From NCBI GenBank assembly GCA_958295745.1, contig OY282370.1, forward strand, positions 1,545,724-1,609,723: a stretch of DNA of 64,000 bases, written 5' to 3'. The translations under genes and the position numbers were made by a program. The notes under the pieces were generated by a model. That model did not search any database, was not told the DNA's origin, and saw only the letters and a list, made by a program, of their open reading frames with translations. Numbering within the stretch: position 1 is the first letter of the stretch; the number at the start of each line of letters is the position of its first letter. Source of the stretch: an uncultured Acidimicrobiia bacterium. GTDB taxonomy: Bacteria; Actinomycetota; Acidimicrobiia; Spongiisociales; Spongiisociaceae. This document shows, one piece after another, positions 18,201 through 26,080 of this stretch.

Positions 18201-18530
18201 TCCGAGGATACCGATGGCAAGCCATCGGTACCCAAAGACCCACTAGATATTCGAGAAATAACAGACGGAAGCGGTTCTCTTGCCGAGTCGGAAAGTGAAA
18301 CATCCGTACCCCAGCCAGGCCGATTCTATGCAAGCTTCGATCTAGACCCTGTTAGAGGGATTCACCAGCTGAACAAGATAATGAGCGAAGTGACCAACCA
18401 TCTTGGTGAAGGAGTAAAGCTTACGCTGGAGGTCGAAGCCGAGCTCGACAAAGGCTTCGATGAGCGAACCCGCCGCGTAGTGTCGGAGAATGCCTCGAAC
18501 TTAGGTGCGAACGGAGCAGAGTTCGAGTAG
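15279..18530 (+). CDS. DUF499 ATPase with N-terminal Swt1-type HEPN-like domain
   Basis: The 1083-aa protein has an N-terminal helical domain with RNKWAH at about residues 90-95, matching the RX4H motif of HEPN ribonucleases, as in the Swt1-type HEPN domains often attached to DUF499. Walker A (FGGGKTHS) lies at about 244-251 and Walker B (VLIDEW) at about 355-360. DUF499 ATPases occur with DUF1156 methylases and helicases in anti-phage loci. ATG 15279 follows AGGAGG, spaced 12 nt. It is on the same strand as the helicase-methylase operon, but separated from it by the convergent/divergent PIN module and the IS. Function as the motor or nuclease of the system is inferred. Confidence 0.85.
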   Translation: MAITNRESISKALELLRDGLRPKCEDTWRGFYGSGWLGIVNSRLHIPDRHPTTGDVAFLFKAMKATWNETFGHGFPPAVRSLVFELSDVRNKWAHQHSFTTDDAIRALDSMERVLDAFGNLEHRQEIRRQRRDLIRRMFEAESRYERRRTAARPTEGKPTAGLTPWREIIAPHADVASGRFEQAEFAADLSEVADGSAEEEYQDPRAFFARTFLTGGLRTLLMGAVRRLSGGGGDPVIELQTNFGGGKTHSLIALYHLASGVPAHDLPGISEVLAEEGLSLPPRVARAVIVGQMIKPATPEPVEEGISLHTLWGQLAYQLGGRSGYEMVRTDDEAGTNPGAALKALFRKFGPAIVLIDEWVAYARQLRDAGVGERLAGGDFDTQFTFAQALTETAAAADNVVVLVSIPSSDIEVGGERGREALERLKNVVQRKAAQWQPASPDESFEIVRRRLFDPIPDDKARVRDGVIRAFSDMYRKRAAGFRSEVSEADYRRRMELSYPIHPELFDRLFGDWSALDKFQRTRGVLRLMALAVSQLWQRGDRSLLIMPGNLPMDSGALVSELKKYLEEGWDPIIKSDVDGPNALPLIIDREDSRFGQLSAVRRVARTIYMGSAPRPDGSRGVDVKSVVLGCVQPGEPIGRFEDALKRLSGRAAHLYFEDAQYWYSLKPNVTRIANDRAASNFTDADADDLIQGRLVADRRRGAFVGVHVFPGGPGDVPDEDDGVRLVVVDPSRVHYPNDNNSPAIGIAGKILSQRSAGPRFHQNLIVFVAASEPRLKELRDGVRKYLAWKSIDDDDRMELTAAQQKHVIWQLAQREKMVASRIDETFVHILTPFRAPGTNELNWHKTRPTGNGSLPERVTNKLKSEEKLILDYSAVRVRMDLDRFSLWKDRGDVEVGYLWSTYTDYLYMPRLTGFSVLEEAISKSSDSFNWSDETFAYAEAHNGETWVGIKVNQLVRPTRSGLLLRPDVVPTPSEDTDGKPSVPKDPLDIREITDGSGSLAESESETSVPQPGRFYASFDLDPVRGIHQLNKIMSEVTNHLGEGVKLTLEVEAELDKGFDERTRRVVSENASNLGANGAEFE

Positions 18531-18697
18531 TCGATCCTTGCCTCGCCGTAGGTAGCCATAGCTACTATGTTATACGGAGTGAACAGGTTGAGGCCTAAAG
18601 CGAAAAGCGTGGATATGGATAGCCTCGGTGGAATGGCGAAGGTAAGCTGAATGACAACCTCAAGTGTAGAGAAGGATAGCTGAGTGGAGGTTCGTCG

Positions 18698-21600
18698 ATG
18701 AGTTCAGGGTCCGTTAACTTCAGGCTTATTAATCCATATGCTGGCAGTCAGAGCCGAGCCTTTGAGGAACTTGGCTTTCAGCTGCTAAAAGCTGGTATTG
18801 ATCAAGATTCTTGGCAGGTAACAAGAACAGGAGATCCTGACGCCGGTCTGGACTGGTATGCTACCGATGATAAGGGAGAGGTGCATGGCTGGCAGGCAAA
18901 GTATATCTTTGATATTAGTAGCTTGCTCACCAATATGACCAAATCGCTTAAAGCCGTCTTAGCTAAAAGGCCAGAAGTCAAAAGGCTAACCTTCGTTATT
19001 CCCTGGAACCTACCGGACGGTAGACCCCCTAGAGGTAAATCTGCTCGCCAGAAGTTTATTAACAAGGTTGAATCTTGGCAAACGGAAATAGATGGAGCGG
19101 AGAATATCGAGTTCTACCTCGTTGGTGAGAGTGAACTTGTTAGCCTTCTCGCACTTCCAGAACACTGTGGAAGGTTGCTCTTTTTCTGGGGTCAGCAGAT
19201 TCTCAGTAAGGATTCTCTTAGACAGATGCACACTAAAGCGTCTGATATAGCAGGACATCGCTATAGGCCCGAGCTTCATATTGATATTCCTATTCAGAAA
19301 GAAATTGAAATGCTTGGTCTTGGAGGCGACTTCTTCGAGGAGTTAAACTCACATTTTGTCTCACTTCGTGAGAGACTTAACAAACAGCTTTCGGTACCGA
19401 GTGAGTTCAAAGCTATCTATGAACAGGTTGTTACCTTGTGTTGGGAGATCATAAATAAGGGTGTAGGCTTTGAAGATGTAAAAATCATACTAAAACGCCT
19501 CAGGCTCCTTAGGTTGATTGTCTCCGAAGCAAGTGAAACGATTTCTGATGCTACATTAAAAGCGGAAGAATTACGGCGAGTAGAGAAAAGTAAAGTATCG
19601 CGGGACTCGTCAACAGGGTATAATATGTGGGATCGTACCGTCTACCGCTTACGACGGATTGCTGATACGGTGAATCGGCTCCAAAGTATGCTATCTTCAA
19701 GCTCAGATCTAATTGGTGGGAAACCTTATTTCTTGAGTGGTGAAGCAGGGGCAGGCAAGACCCATTTACTTCTCGATGCCTGCGATCAAGCACTCAATGA
19801 AGACAGACCTGCAGCGGTGCTCTTTGGGGAACAGTTTGGAACAGGGGACGACTTGTGGTCACAGTTGGCCAGGGGTCTTGGCTTAAGACCCGATTTATCA
19901 CAATTTGAATTATTGGGTATTATCGACGCGTGTGGAGCATCTAGTGGCAAACGTTTCCTTCTGGTGATTGATTCACTTAACGAGACACAGCCGATCTCCT
20001 TCTGGACCGACAACCTAATTCATCTCGTTTCGGCGCTCAAAGAATACCCTCATGTCGCTCTCGTCGTCAGTGTACGAACTACATATATAGAGCAGATTGA
20101 TCCAGACGGACGGCGAACAGAGAAATTTTCCCCCCGATATCATCCAGGTTTTGCAGGGAGAGAAATTGAGGCTACTCAGTTATATTTCGATCACTACGGA
20201 TTGGAAGTACCTCGCCATCCTCTTCTGACACCTGAGTTCACGAACCCGATGTTCCTGAAACTGTACTGTGAGAGCTACCAAGATTCCCCTGGAGCTCAGC
20301 ACGAATATGAGAGTCGGATGGCTATCTTCAATCGACTGATCGATAGTTGCACTACCAAAGTTGCCCTACAACTTACTGAGACCGGGTCACGCACTGAAAT
20401 ATCGTTTATCGAAGGCGATATTAAATCGGTAATAAACGCAGTTCTTGATGCCATGGGAGACCAAGGCGATGACCGATTAACCCTGCAGGAGGTTCGGGAG
20501 ATTGCTTCGTCCACCGCAGTGTCGGAAGAACGGGTAAACCGCTTTCTTTCTAGACTGGAGGCAGAGGGAATTTTTACCACTGGTAAAATGTGGATATCTG
20601 GTTCGTGGCAACTCGGCTTTCGCCTCACATTTCAGGCGTTCGGCGACTACCTTATTCTCAAGCGGAGGATTGACCGCCGGGACTCTGTTACGCCGATCAG
20701 CGAGGATAGTACCTTCGCCACTTGGCTCCTGAAGGCTAGCTGGGGTATTCAGGAAGCCGCCGCTGTCATTATGCCTGAGCTATACTGCGTTGAACTCCGT
20801 GACTATCTGGAGTCTACAGTACGGGAGGTAAGTGATGATACTAGGAAGGTCGAACAATGGTGCGATCGCTTCGATATATTAACCCTTGATACCCTTGCAT
20901 ACCGGACTGCTGATTCGATAACTAGCTATACGATAGATGCTGTCAATCGGAACTTGCAGAATGGTAAGGTTCTTCTCGAAGACTTCTATTCAAAGATGTG
21001 TATGGTCGCCGCTTTGCCAAACCACCCTCTGAACTCCTTGCGCATACACGAGCACCTGGCCAGCATGTCAATGGCCGAGCGGGATGCCACCTTCGGGATC
21101 GCTGTATACGACGCTCTGAGTCAAAGTGGACCATACTATCGATTGGCTGTCTGGGCGAGAGAAGGTCCATATCATAACTATGATAAGCGCGTGGTTGAAC
21201 TCGCAGCAATGCCGCTTATTTGGCTACTAAGTTCCCCAAATCGTTATATGCGAGATTGGTTAACAAAAGTACTTGTATGCCTGTTTGTCGGCCATATCGA
21301 ATCTTTGTCTGTTCTCATCAAACGTTTTGCGAACATAAATGACATATATATTCGAGAGCGCCTCGCCGCAATCGTATACGGTGTCCTCATGCGGAGCCAG
21401 AGTTCATTCGATCGTGATAGCCTCAGAAAACTTGTCATCAAGACGTGCACTTACTATCTCGAAAGACCGATTGCGAATGCCCTTGCATTAGACCATCTTG
21501 AAGGAATTATCGAATACAGTCTTACCCATGATATTATGTGTCCCGATGAAATCCCCAATCACACGGGTCCATATGGTCTCTCGATTCCAGATAACCCATG

Positions 21601-22975
21601 GAGTAAGGAATATATTGATGAGAACTATGGCTACGAATCCGTCGAAGACGAAAATAGGTACCGCTATGGGAGCATCTATGATTCGTTGTTCGGATTGGCC
21701 GACTTCGGTCGTTATATAGTGGACCGTTGCTTTGGACGTTTCACTAACCTTCGACGGACCGAACCGGAACCGCTTGAGAGATCTACCAGCTACTCCACGG
21801 AGGGAGCCCGTCGATGGATATTCATGAAAGCGATAGAGTACGGTTGGACGCCCGAGCGCTTCGAGAACTTCGATCGCGGGCGGAGATATGGTCGTTCCGC
21901 GGCGAAGGCAGAACGATTTGGCAAGAAGTATCAATGGATGGCGTACTTCGAACTCCTAGCAAGAGTTCGAGAGCACTTCCACCCTCAGCCAAGTTCGGCA
22001 ACCGATGCAGAGACGGAGTTTCAAGGATTGTGGGATACGTTCGACCGCGATATTGATCCGAGTGTTCCTCCGATAGACTCGTTTAAAGCGCTGCTAGAGC
22101 GTCAGGGAGAAGACGACACCACCTTTTCGCCGTCGGAGATTGTCGTTCCTTTGGAAGGCCTTGCCGATCAAGCGCTCGATCGATATCTGGATTCTGCTGC
22201 CGACGATCCGCTACAGGATTATGACTCGCTACCGAGGGCTGCGACGGTCGTGGAAGTCCTTGACGAGGCTGGTGAACCGTGGCTACTTCTTGATGCTTAC
22301 AATAGAGACCAAGTTGACGATCCTGCTCTTGAGTTCGGAATGTCCATTGATCAGATAAGCATTGTTGCGGTTTGGCTTGTCCCCGAAAAGAAAGCACAAT
22401 CAGCCGCGCAGGTACTACTCGATAGTGGCCCCGATCTGGATGGTCCATCAGATATGTGGGATCGTAACGGGCACATCGGCTGTTGCTATTTAGGCGAGAT
22501 CGGCTGGCGAGGTCAGGGATACTATCATCGTAGGACCGACTTTATAGAAGTTGCAAATGAACAAGGTATAATCCACCATTACCTACAAGTCGCTGAAGAA
22601 TATACTTGGGAATCAGGCCGGTTTGATGCCTCTATCACAAGTAGCACTCGTTTGTATGCTCCATCAGCTTGGTTGATATCAATGGGGCAGCTATCTTGGG
22701 ATGGTAACCTGTCATGGCTTGACGGGGAAAAACAAATTGTCGTTACCAATGTAGGTAAACACGGGTTCGACGAGAGCTATGGCTTGATCTTTCGGAAAAG
22801 CTGGCTCAAAAAGGTCCTCATTGATCATAACCTTGAACTGCTTGTTCGTTGTTGGAGTGATCGGCGAGACTTTCGAATACAAGCCCCGATAAGGTCCCTC
22901 TGGTCAAGCTCAATAGCCTTGTTCGACCAGTCGATTGCTTTGCGTTTCGATGACCGAGTGAACAGACCTTTGTAG
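18698..22975 (+). CDS. Avs-like STAND NTPase with N-terminal Mrr-like nuclease
   Basis: The 1425-aa protein starts with a restriction-endonuclease-like domain: E23/E24 (FEELGFQLL), D52 (GLDWY) and Q66-x-K68 (QAK), the Mrr-type PD-(D/E)xK layout. A NTPase follows, with Walker A GEAGAGKTHL at about 348 and Walker B LLVIDSLNE at about 421; this ID-LNE form is typical of Avs-type STAND sensors. The long C-terminal part (about 800 residues, largely helical) would be the ligand sensor. The gene is AT-rich relative to the core. GGAGG precedes the ATG at 6-nt spacing. Avs proteins recognise conserved phage proteins and then degrade DNA. Domain order resembles Avs4, but the sensor was not matched to any subtype. 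Confidence 0.82.
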   Translation: MSSGSVNFRLINPYAGSQSRAFEELGFQLLKAGIDQDSWQVTRTGDPDAGLDWYATDDKGEVHGWQAKYIFDISSLLTNMTKSLKAVLAKRPEVKRLTFVIPWNLPDGRPPRGKSARQKFINKVESWQTEIDGAENIEFYLVGESELVSLLALPEHCGRLLFFWGQQILSKDSLRQMHTKASDIAGHRYRPELHIDIPIQKEIEMLGLGGDFFEELNSHFVSLRERLNKQLSVPSEFKAIYEQVVTLCWEIINKGVGFEDVKIILKRLRLLRLIVSEASETISDATLKAEELRRVEKSKVSRDSSTGYNMWDRTVYRLRRIADTVNRLQSMLSSSSDLIGGKPYFLSGEAGAGKTHLLLDACDQALNEDRPAAVLFGEQFGTGDDLWSQLARGLGLRPDLSQFELLGIIDACGASSGKRFLLVIDSLNETQPISFWTDNLIHLVSALKEYPHVALVVSVRTTYIEQIDPDGRRTEKFSPRYHPGFAGREIEATQLYFDHYGLEVPRHPLLTPEFTNPMFLKLYCESYQDSPGAQHEYESRMAIFNRLIDSCTTKVALQLTETGSRTEISFIEGDIKSVINAVLDAMGDQGDDRLTLQEVREIASSTAVSEERVNRFLSRLEAEGIFTTGKMWISGSWQLGFRLTFQAFGDYLILKRRIDRRDSVTPISEDSTFATWLLKASWGIQEAAAVIMPELYCVELRDYLESTVREVSDDTRKVEQWCDRFDILTLDTLAYRTADSITSYTIDAVNRNLQNGKVLLEDFYSKMCMVAALPNHPLNSLRIHEHLASMSMAERDATFGIAVYDALSQSGPYYRLAVWAREGPYHNYDKRVVELAAMPLIWLLSSPNRYMRDWLTKVLVCLFVGHIESLSVLIKRFANINDIYIRERLAAIVYGVLMRSQSSFDRDSLRKLVIKTCTYYLERPIANALALDHLEGIIEYSLTHDIMCPDEIPNHTGPYGLSIPDNPWSKEYIDENYGYESVEDENRYRYGSIYDSLFGLADFGRYIVDRCFGRFTNLRRTEPEPLERSTSYSTEGARRWIFMKAIEYGWTPERFENFDRGRRYGRSAAKAERFGKKYQWMAYFELLARVREHFHPQPSSATDAETEFQGLWDTFDRDIDPSVPPIDSFKALLERQGEDDTTFSPSEIVVPLEGLADQALDRYLDSAADDPLQDYDSLPRAATVVEVLDEAGEPWLLLDAYNRDQVDDPALEFGMSIDQISIVAVWLVPEKKAQSAAQVLLDSGPDLDGPSDMWDRNGHIGCCYLGEIGWRGQGYYHRRTDFIEVANEQGIIHHYLQVAEEYTWESGRFDASITSSTRLYAPSAWLISMGQLSWDGNLSWLDGEKQIVVTNVGKHGFDESYGLIFRKSWLKKVLIDHNLELLVRCWSDRRDFRIQAPIRSLWSSSIALFDQSIALRFDDRVNRPL

Positions 22976-23132
22976 GCCGAATTGGCCACTCTTCGCTTAA
23001 ATTCTAGGTGTGTCTAGTCGGGTGCTCACCTGAGACAATAGATGAGTCATCAACGATGCCACCCCACCTACCGGCTGTCGTTGGAAGGTGTAGCCGTTGG
23101 GTCGAGGGGTGTTGCGGGGACCGGGAGTGGGG

Positions 23133-24134
23133 CTACTCGACCGTCCAGGTTCCCAGGCTGGTCAGCAGTTTGCCTAGGTCGCCGTTGCCGCGGGCGGCTT
23201 TGGAGCGGGTGACCTGGTCTTCTAGGGCGTCGTCGTAGACGGGGCGGTACACGTCCCGGAAGATGCCCAGGGGGGTGGGTCCGTAGGGGCCGTGGGCCAG
23301 GCGGGACAGGGCGAAGGCCTGCGAGGCGTCTTCGGCGTGGGCGTTGTGGACGATGATCCGTGAGGGGTCTACGGATGCGCGGTTGACGATCACCGCTCGG
23401 CCTTCCTCCCACACCACGGCCTTCTCCCGGTCGGCGCCGAACACGATCGGTTCTCCATGCACCAGGTTGATCCGGTTCTCGCGCCGTTCCTGCTTGCCGG
23501 TCAGCGCGATGAAGGCCTTGTCGTTGAACACGTTGCAGTTCTGGTAGATCTCGATCAACGACGACCCGCGGTGCTGGTGGGCGGCCTTCAACATGGAGGT
23601 CGTGTGGTTGCGGTCCATGTCCAGGGTGCGGGCCACGAAGGTGGCTTCCGCCCCTATGGCCAGGCTCACCGGGTTGAATGGGTAGTCGAGCGAGCCCGCC
23701 GGGGACGACTTGGTGGCCTTGCCGGGCTCGGAGGTGGGCGAGTACTGGCCTTTCGTCAGGCCGTATATCTGGTTGTTGAACAGCAGGATGGTGAGGTCCA
23801 CGTTGCGCCGCAAGGCGTGGATCAGGTGGTTGCCTCCGATCGACAGCAGGTCGCCGTCGCCCCCCACCACCCAGACCGACAGCCGGGGGTTGGCGATGGC
23901 CACCCCGGTGGCGATGGCCGGCGCCCGTCCGTGGATGGAGTGCATCCCGTAGGTATTCATGTAGTACGGGAAACGGGCCGCACACCCGATGCCGGATACG
24001 AACACCACGTTCTCACGCTCGATGTCCAGCCCGGCCATGAAGTTCTGGACGGCGGCCAGGATCGTGTAGTCGCCGCATCCGGGGCACCAGCGCACCTCCT
24101 GGTCGGTTTGGAAATCGACCCGTGTGTAGCTCAT
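23133..24134 (-). CDS. korB: 2-oxoacid:ferredoxin oxidoreductase, beta subunit
   Basis: The 333-aa protein has the thiamine-pyrophosphate domain of the family: WCPGCGDYT near the N-terminus, GIGCAARFPYY, and the TPP motif GDGD...N (VVGGDGDLLSIGGNHL, then NNQIYGLTKGQ). With KorA it would oxidise 2-oxoglutarate (or a similar 2-oxoacid) to the acyl-CoA and reduce ferredoxin. Its start overlaps the korA stop by 4 nt. The last codons are copied 18.4 kb away at the edge of the accessory block. The substrate is not certain from sequence alone. Confidence 0.94.
   Translation of the reverse strand: MSYTRVDFQTDQEVRWCPGCGDYTILAAVQNFMAGLDIERENVVFVSGIGCAARFPYYMNTYGMHSIHGRAPAIATGVAIANPRLSVWVVGGDGDLLSIGGNHLIHALRRNVDLTILLFNNQIYGLTKGQYSPTSEPGKATKSSPAGSLDYPFNPVSLAIGAEATFVARTLDMDRNHTTSMLKAAHQHRGSSLIEIYQNCNVFNDKAFIALTGKQERRENRINLVHGEPIVFGADREKAVVWEEGRAVIVNRASVDPSRIIVHNAHAEDASQAFALSRLAHGPYGPTPLGIFRDVYRPVYDDALEDQVTRSKAARGNGDLGKLLTSLGTWTVE
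23137..23165. repeat. Right copy of 29-bp direct repeat, within the korB 3' end
   Basis: Identical to 4693-4721. Here it codes for the C-terminal residues LTSLGTWTVE of KorB and touches its stop codon. It bounds the accessory block on the right; the distance between copies is 18,444 bp. Location at the 3' end of a housekeeping gene is typical of integration sites that preserve the target gene. Confidence 0.85.
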
Positions 24135-26044
24135 CGCCCCGCCAGCTCCATGATCTTGGCGGCTATCTCCTGGGCCGTGAACGGCACCCCCGTCACCTTG
24201 TTGAGCGAGATGACCGGGGTGACGAACTCCGCCTTCACCAGCCTGGAGAGCTGGCCGTTGTTCATCTCCGGTATGAGCACCTGTTTGTAGCTACTCAGCA
24301 CGGTGGGCATGTTGGCGGGGAAGGGGCTCAGGTAGCGGATGCGGGCATGGGCCACCTCGATGCCTTCGTTCCGGGCGTTTCCCACCCCCGCCCGTATCGC
24401 CGAAGAGGTGGAACCCCAGCTCAGCACCAGCAGGTCGGCGCCGTCGGGGTCGTCCACTTCGATCTCCGGGATGTCGTTGGCGATGTTGGCCACCTTCCAG
24501 GCCCTGATGTCGGTCATCAGCTGGTGGTTTTCGGGGTCGTAGGAGATGTTCCCGGTGGTTTCCTCCTTCTCGATCCCCCCTATGCGGTGTTCGAGGCCGG
24601 GCATACCGGGGACCGCCCACTGGCGGGCCATCGTTTCCATGTTGCGCAGGTAGGGCAGGAACCGGTCGCCGGCGTTGGGTCCGGCGGCGAAGGGCACCTC
24701 GAACCGGGGCAGTCCAGCCAGGTCGGGCAGCCTCCAGGGTTCGGCGGCGGTGGCTATGTATCCGTCCGAGAGCAGGATGACCGGGGTCATGTACTTGAGG
24801 GCGATCCGGCAGGCCTCGACCGCCGACTCGAAGGCGTCGGACGGCGACGAGGCGGCCACCACGGGGAGGGGGGATTCACCGTGGCGGCCCCACACGGCCA
24901 GGAAGAGGTCCGACTGCTCGGGCTTGGTGGGGAGGCCGGTGGACGGTCCGCCCCGCTGCACATCCACGATGATCATCGGTAACTCGGTGGTCATGGCCAG
25001 GCTGATGGTCTCGCCCTTGAGCGACAGGCCGGGGCCGCTGGTGCCGGTGACCGCCAAGGCGCCGGTGAAGGCCGCCCCGAGCGCCACCCCTGCCGCGGCG
25101 ATCTCGTCTTCGGCCTGGAAGGTCTTGACGCCGAAGTTCTGCCGGCGGGCCAGCTCGTGGAGGATGTCCGAGGCGGGGGTGATCGGATAGGAGGCGTAGA
25201 ACAGGGGAAGGCCGGACAGCTGCGAGCCGGCTATCAGCCCCCAGGCCAGCGCGGTGTTGCCGTTCACATTGGTATATGTGCCGGGCGGCAGGCTGGCGGG
25301 CCGCACCTCGATCTGGCGGGAGAAGCTCTCGGTGGTTATGCCGTAGTTGTACCCCGCCTTGAGGGCCGCCAGGTTGGCGTTCTTGACCGCCTCCATCTTG
25401 GCGAACTTCTTCTCCACCCACCGCGCGGTCACCTCGGTCTCGCGCCCGAACATCCACAGGAGCAGGCCCAACGCCAGGAAGTTCTTCGAGCGGAGGACGG
25501 CCCGGCCGCTGACACCGGAGCCCTTCACGGCCGCTTTGGTGAGGGTTTCCATCGGCACCAGGTGGACGTCGAAGCCCGCCAGGGTTCCGTCATCCAGGGG
25601 GTTGGATTCGAACCCGGCCTTGTAGAGGTTGCGCTCGTCGAAGGCCTCCTCGTTGATGAGCAGGATCCCGCCCTCGCGCACATCCTCGAGGTGCACCATG
25701 AGGGCGGCGGGGTTCATGGCCACCAGGACGCCCGGCTCTCCCCCGGGGGTGAGGATGTCCCAGTCGGCTATCTGGATCTGGAAGGACGATACGCCCGGAA
25801 GGGTGCCGGCCGGGGCCCGTATCTCGGCCGGGAAGGTGGGGAGGGTGGCCAGGTCGTTGCCGAAGATGGCGGCGGCGTCCGTGAAACGGTTGCCGGCCAG
25901 CTGCATTCCGTCGCCCGAATCGCCGGCGAAGCGGATCACCATCCGGTCTTGGGTGTCTACCCGCACTCCTCCGGCGTCCTCGGGCGCGCCGAGGTGCGGT
26001 TCTGCAGAACCGGTCGTGTGGTTCTCGTTGTCCAAGGGATTCAA
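24131..26044 (-). CDS. korA: 2-oxoacid:ferredoxin oxidoreductase, fused gamma-alpha subunit
   Basis: The 637-aa protein fuses an N-terminal gamma domain (RFAGDSGDGMQLAG) with the alpha pyrimidine-binding domain (ALAWGLIAGSQLSGLPLFYASYPITPASDILHEL and FQAEDEIAAAGVALGAA). This fused form is usual in actinobacteria. It works with KorB in ferredoxin-linked 2-oxoacid oxidation. The start is uncertain: the frame opens at TTG 26044, with an AGGA lying only a few nt away; another TTG follows three codons later, and conserved sequence begins near residue 34. The gene follows the amidase gene by 36 nt, so the two are probably co-transcribed. Confidence 0.93.
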   Translation of the reverse strand: MNPLDNENHTTGSAEPHLGAPEDAGGVRVDTQDRMVIRFAGDSGDGMQLAGNRFTDAAAIFGNDLATLPTFPAEIRAPAGTLPGVSSFQIQIADWDILTPGGEPGVLVAMNPAALMVHLEDVREGGILLINEEAFDERNLYKAGFESNPLDDGTLAGFDVHLVPMETLTKAAVKGSGVSGRAVLRSKNFLALGLLLWMFGRETEVTARWVEKKFAKMEAVKNANLAALKAGYNYGITTESFSRQIEVRPASLPPGTYTNVNGNTALAWGLIAGSQLSGLPLFYASYPITPASDILHELARRQNFGVKTFQAEDEIAAAGVALGAAFTGALAVTGTSGPGLSLKGETISLAMTTELPMIIVDVQRGGPSTGLPTKPEQSDLFLAVWGRHGESPLPVVAASSPSDAFESAVEACRIALKYMTPVILLSDGYIATAAEPWRLPDLAGLPRFEVPFAAGPNAGDRFLPYLRNMETMARQWAVPGMPGLEHRIGGIEKEETTGNISYDPENHQLMTDIRAWKVANIANDIPEIEVDDPDGADLLVLSWGSTSSAIRAGVGNARNEGIEVAHARIRYLSPFPANMPTVLSSYKQVLIPEMNNGQLSRLVKAEFVTPVISLNKVTGVPFTAQEIAAKIMELAGR

Positions 26045-26080
26045 CTTCCTACAAGGGCTGTCTCAGAGATAGCCGCCAGT

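Noticed and set aside
23068-23985. 305-aa minus-strand frame overlapping korB
   Set aside because: Arg/Pro/His-rich shadow of korB in another frame.
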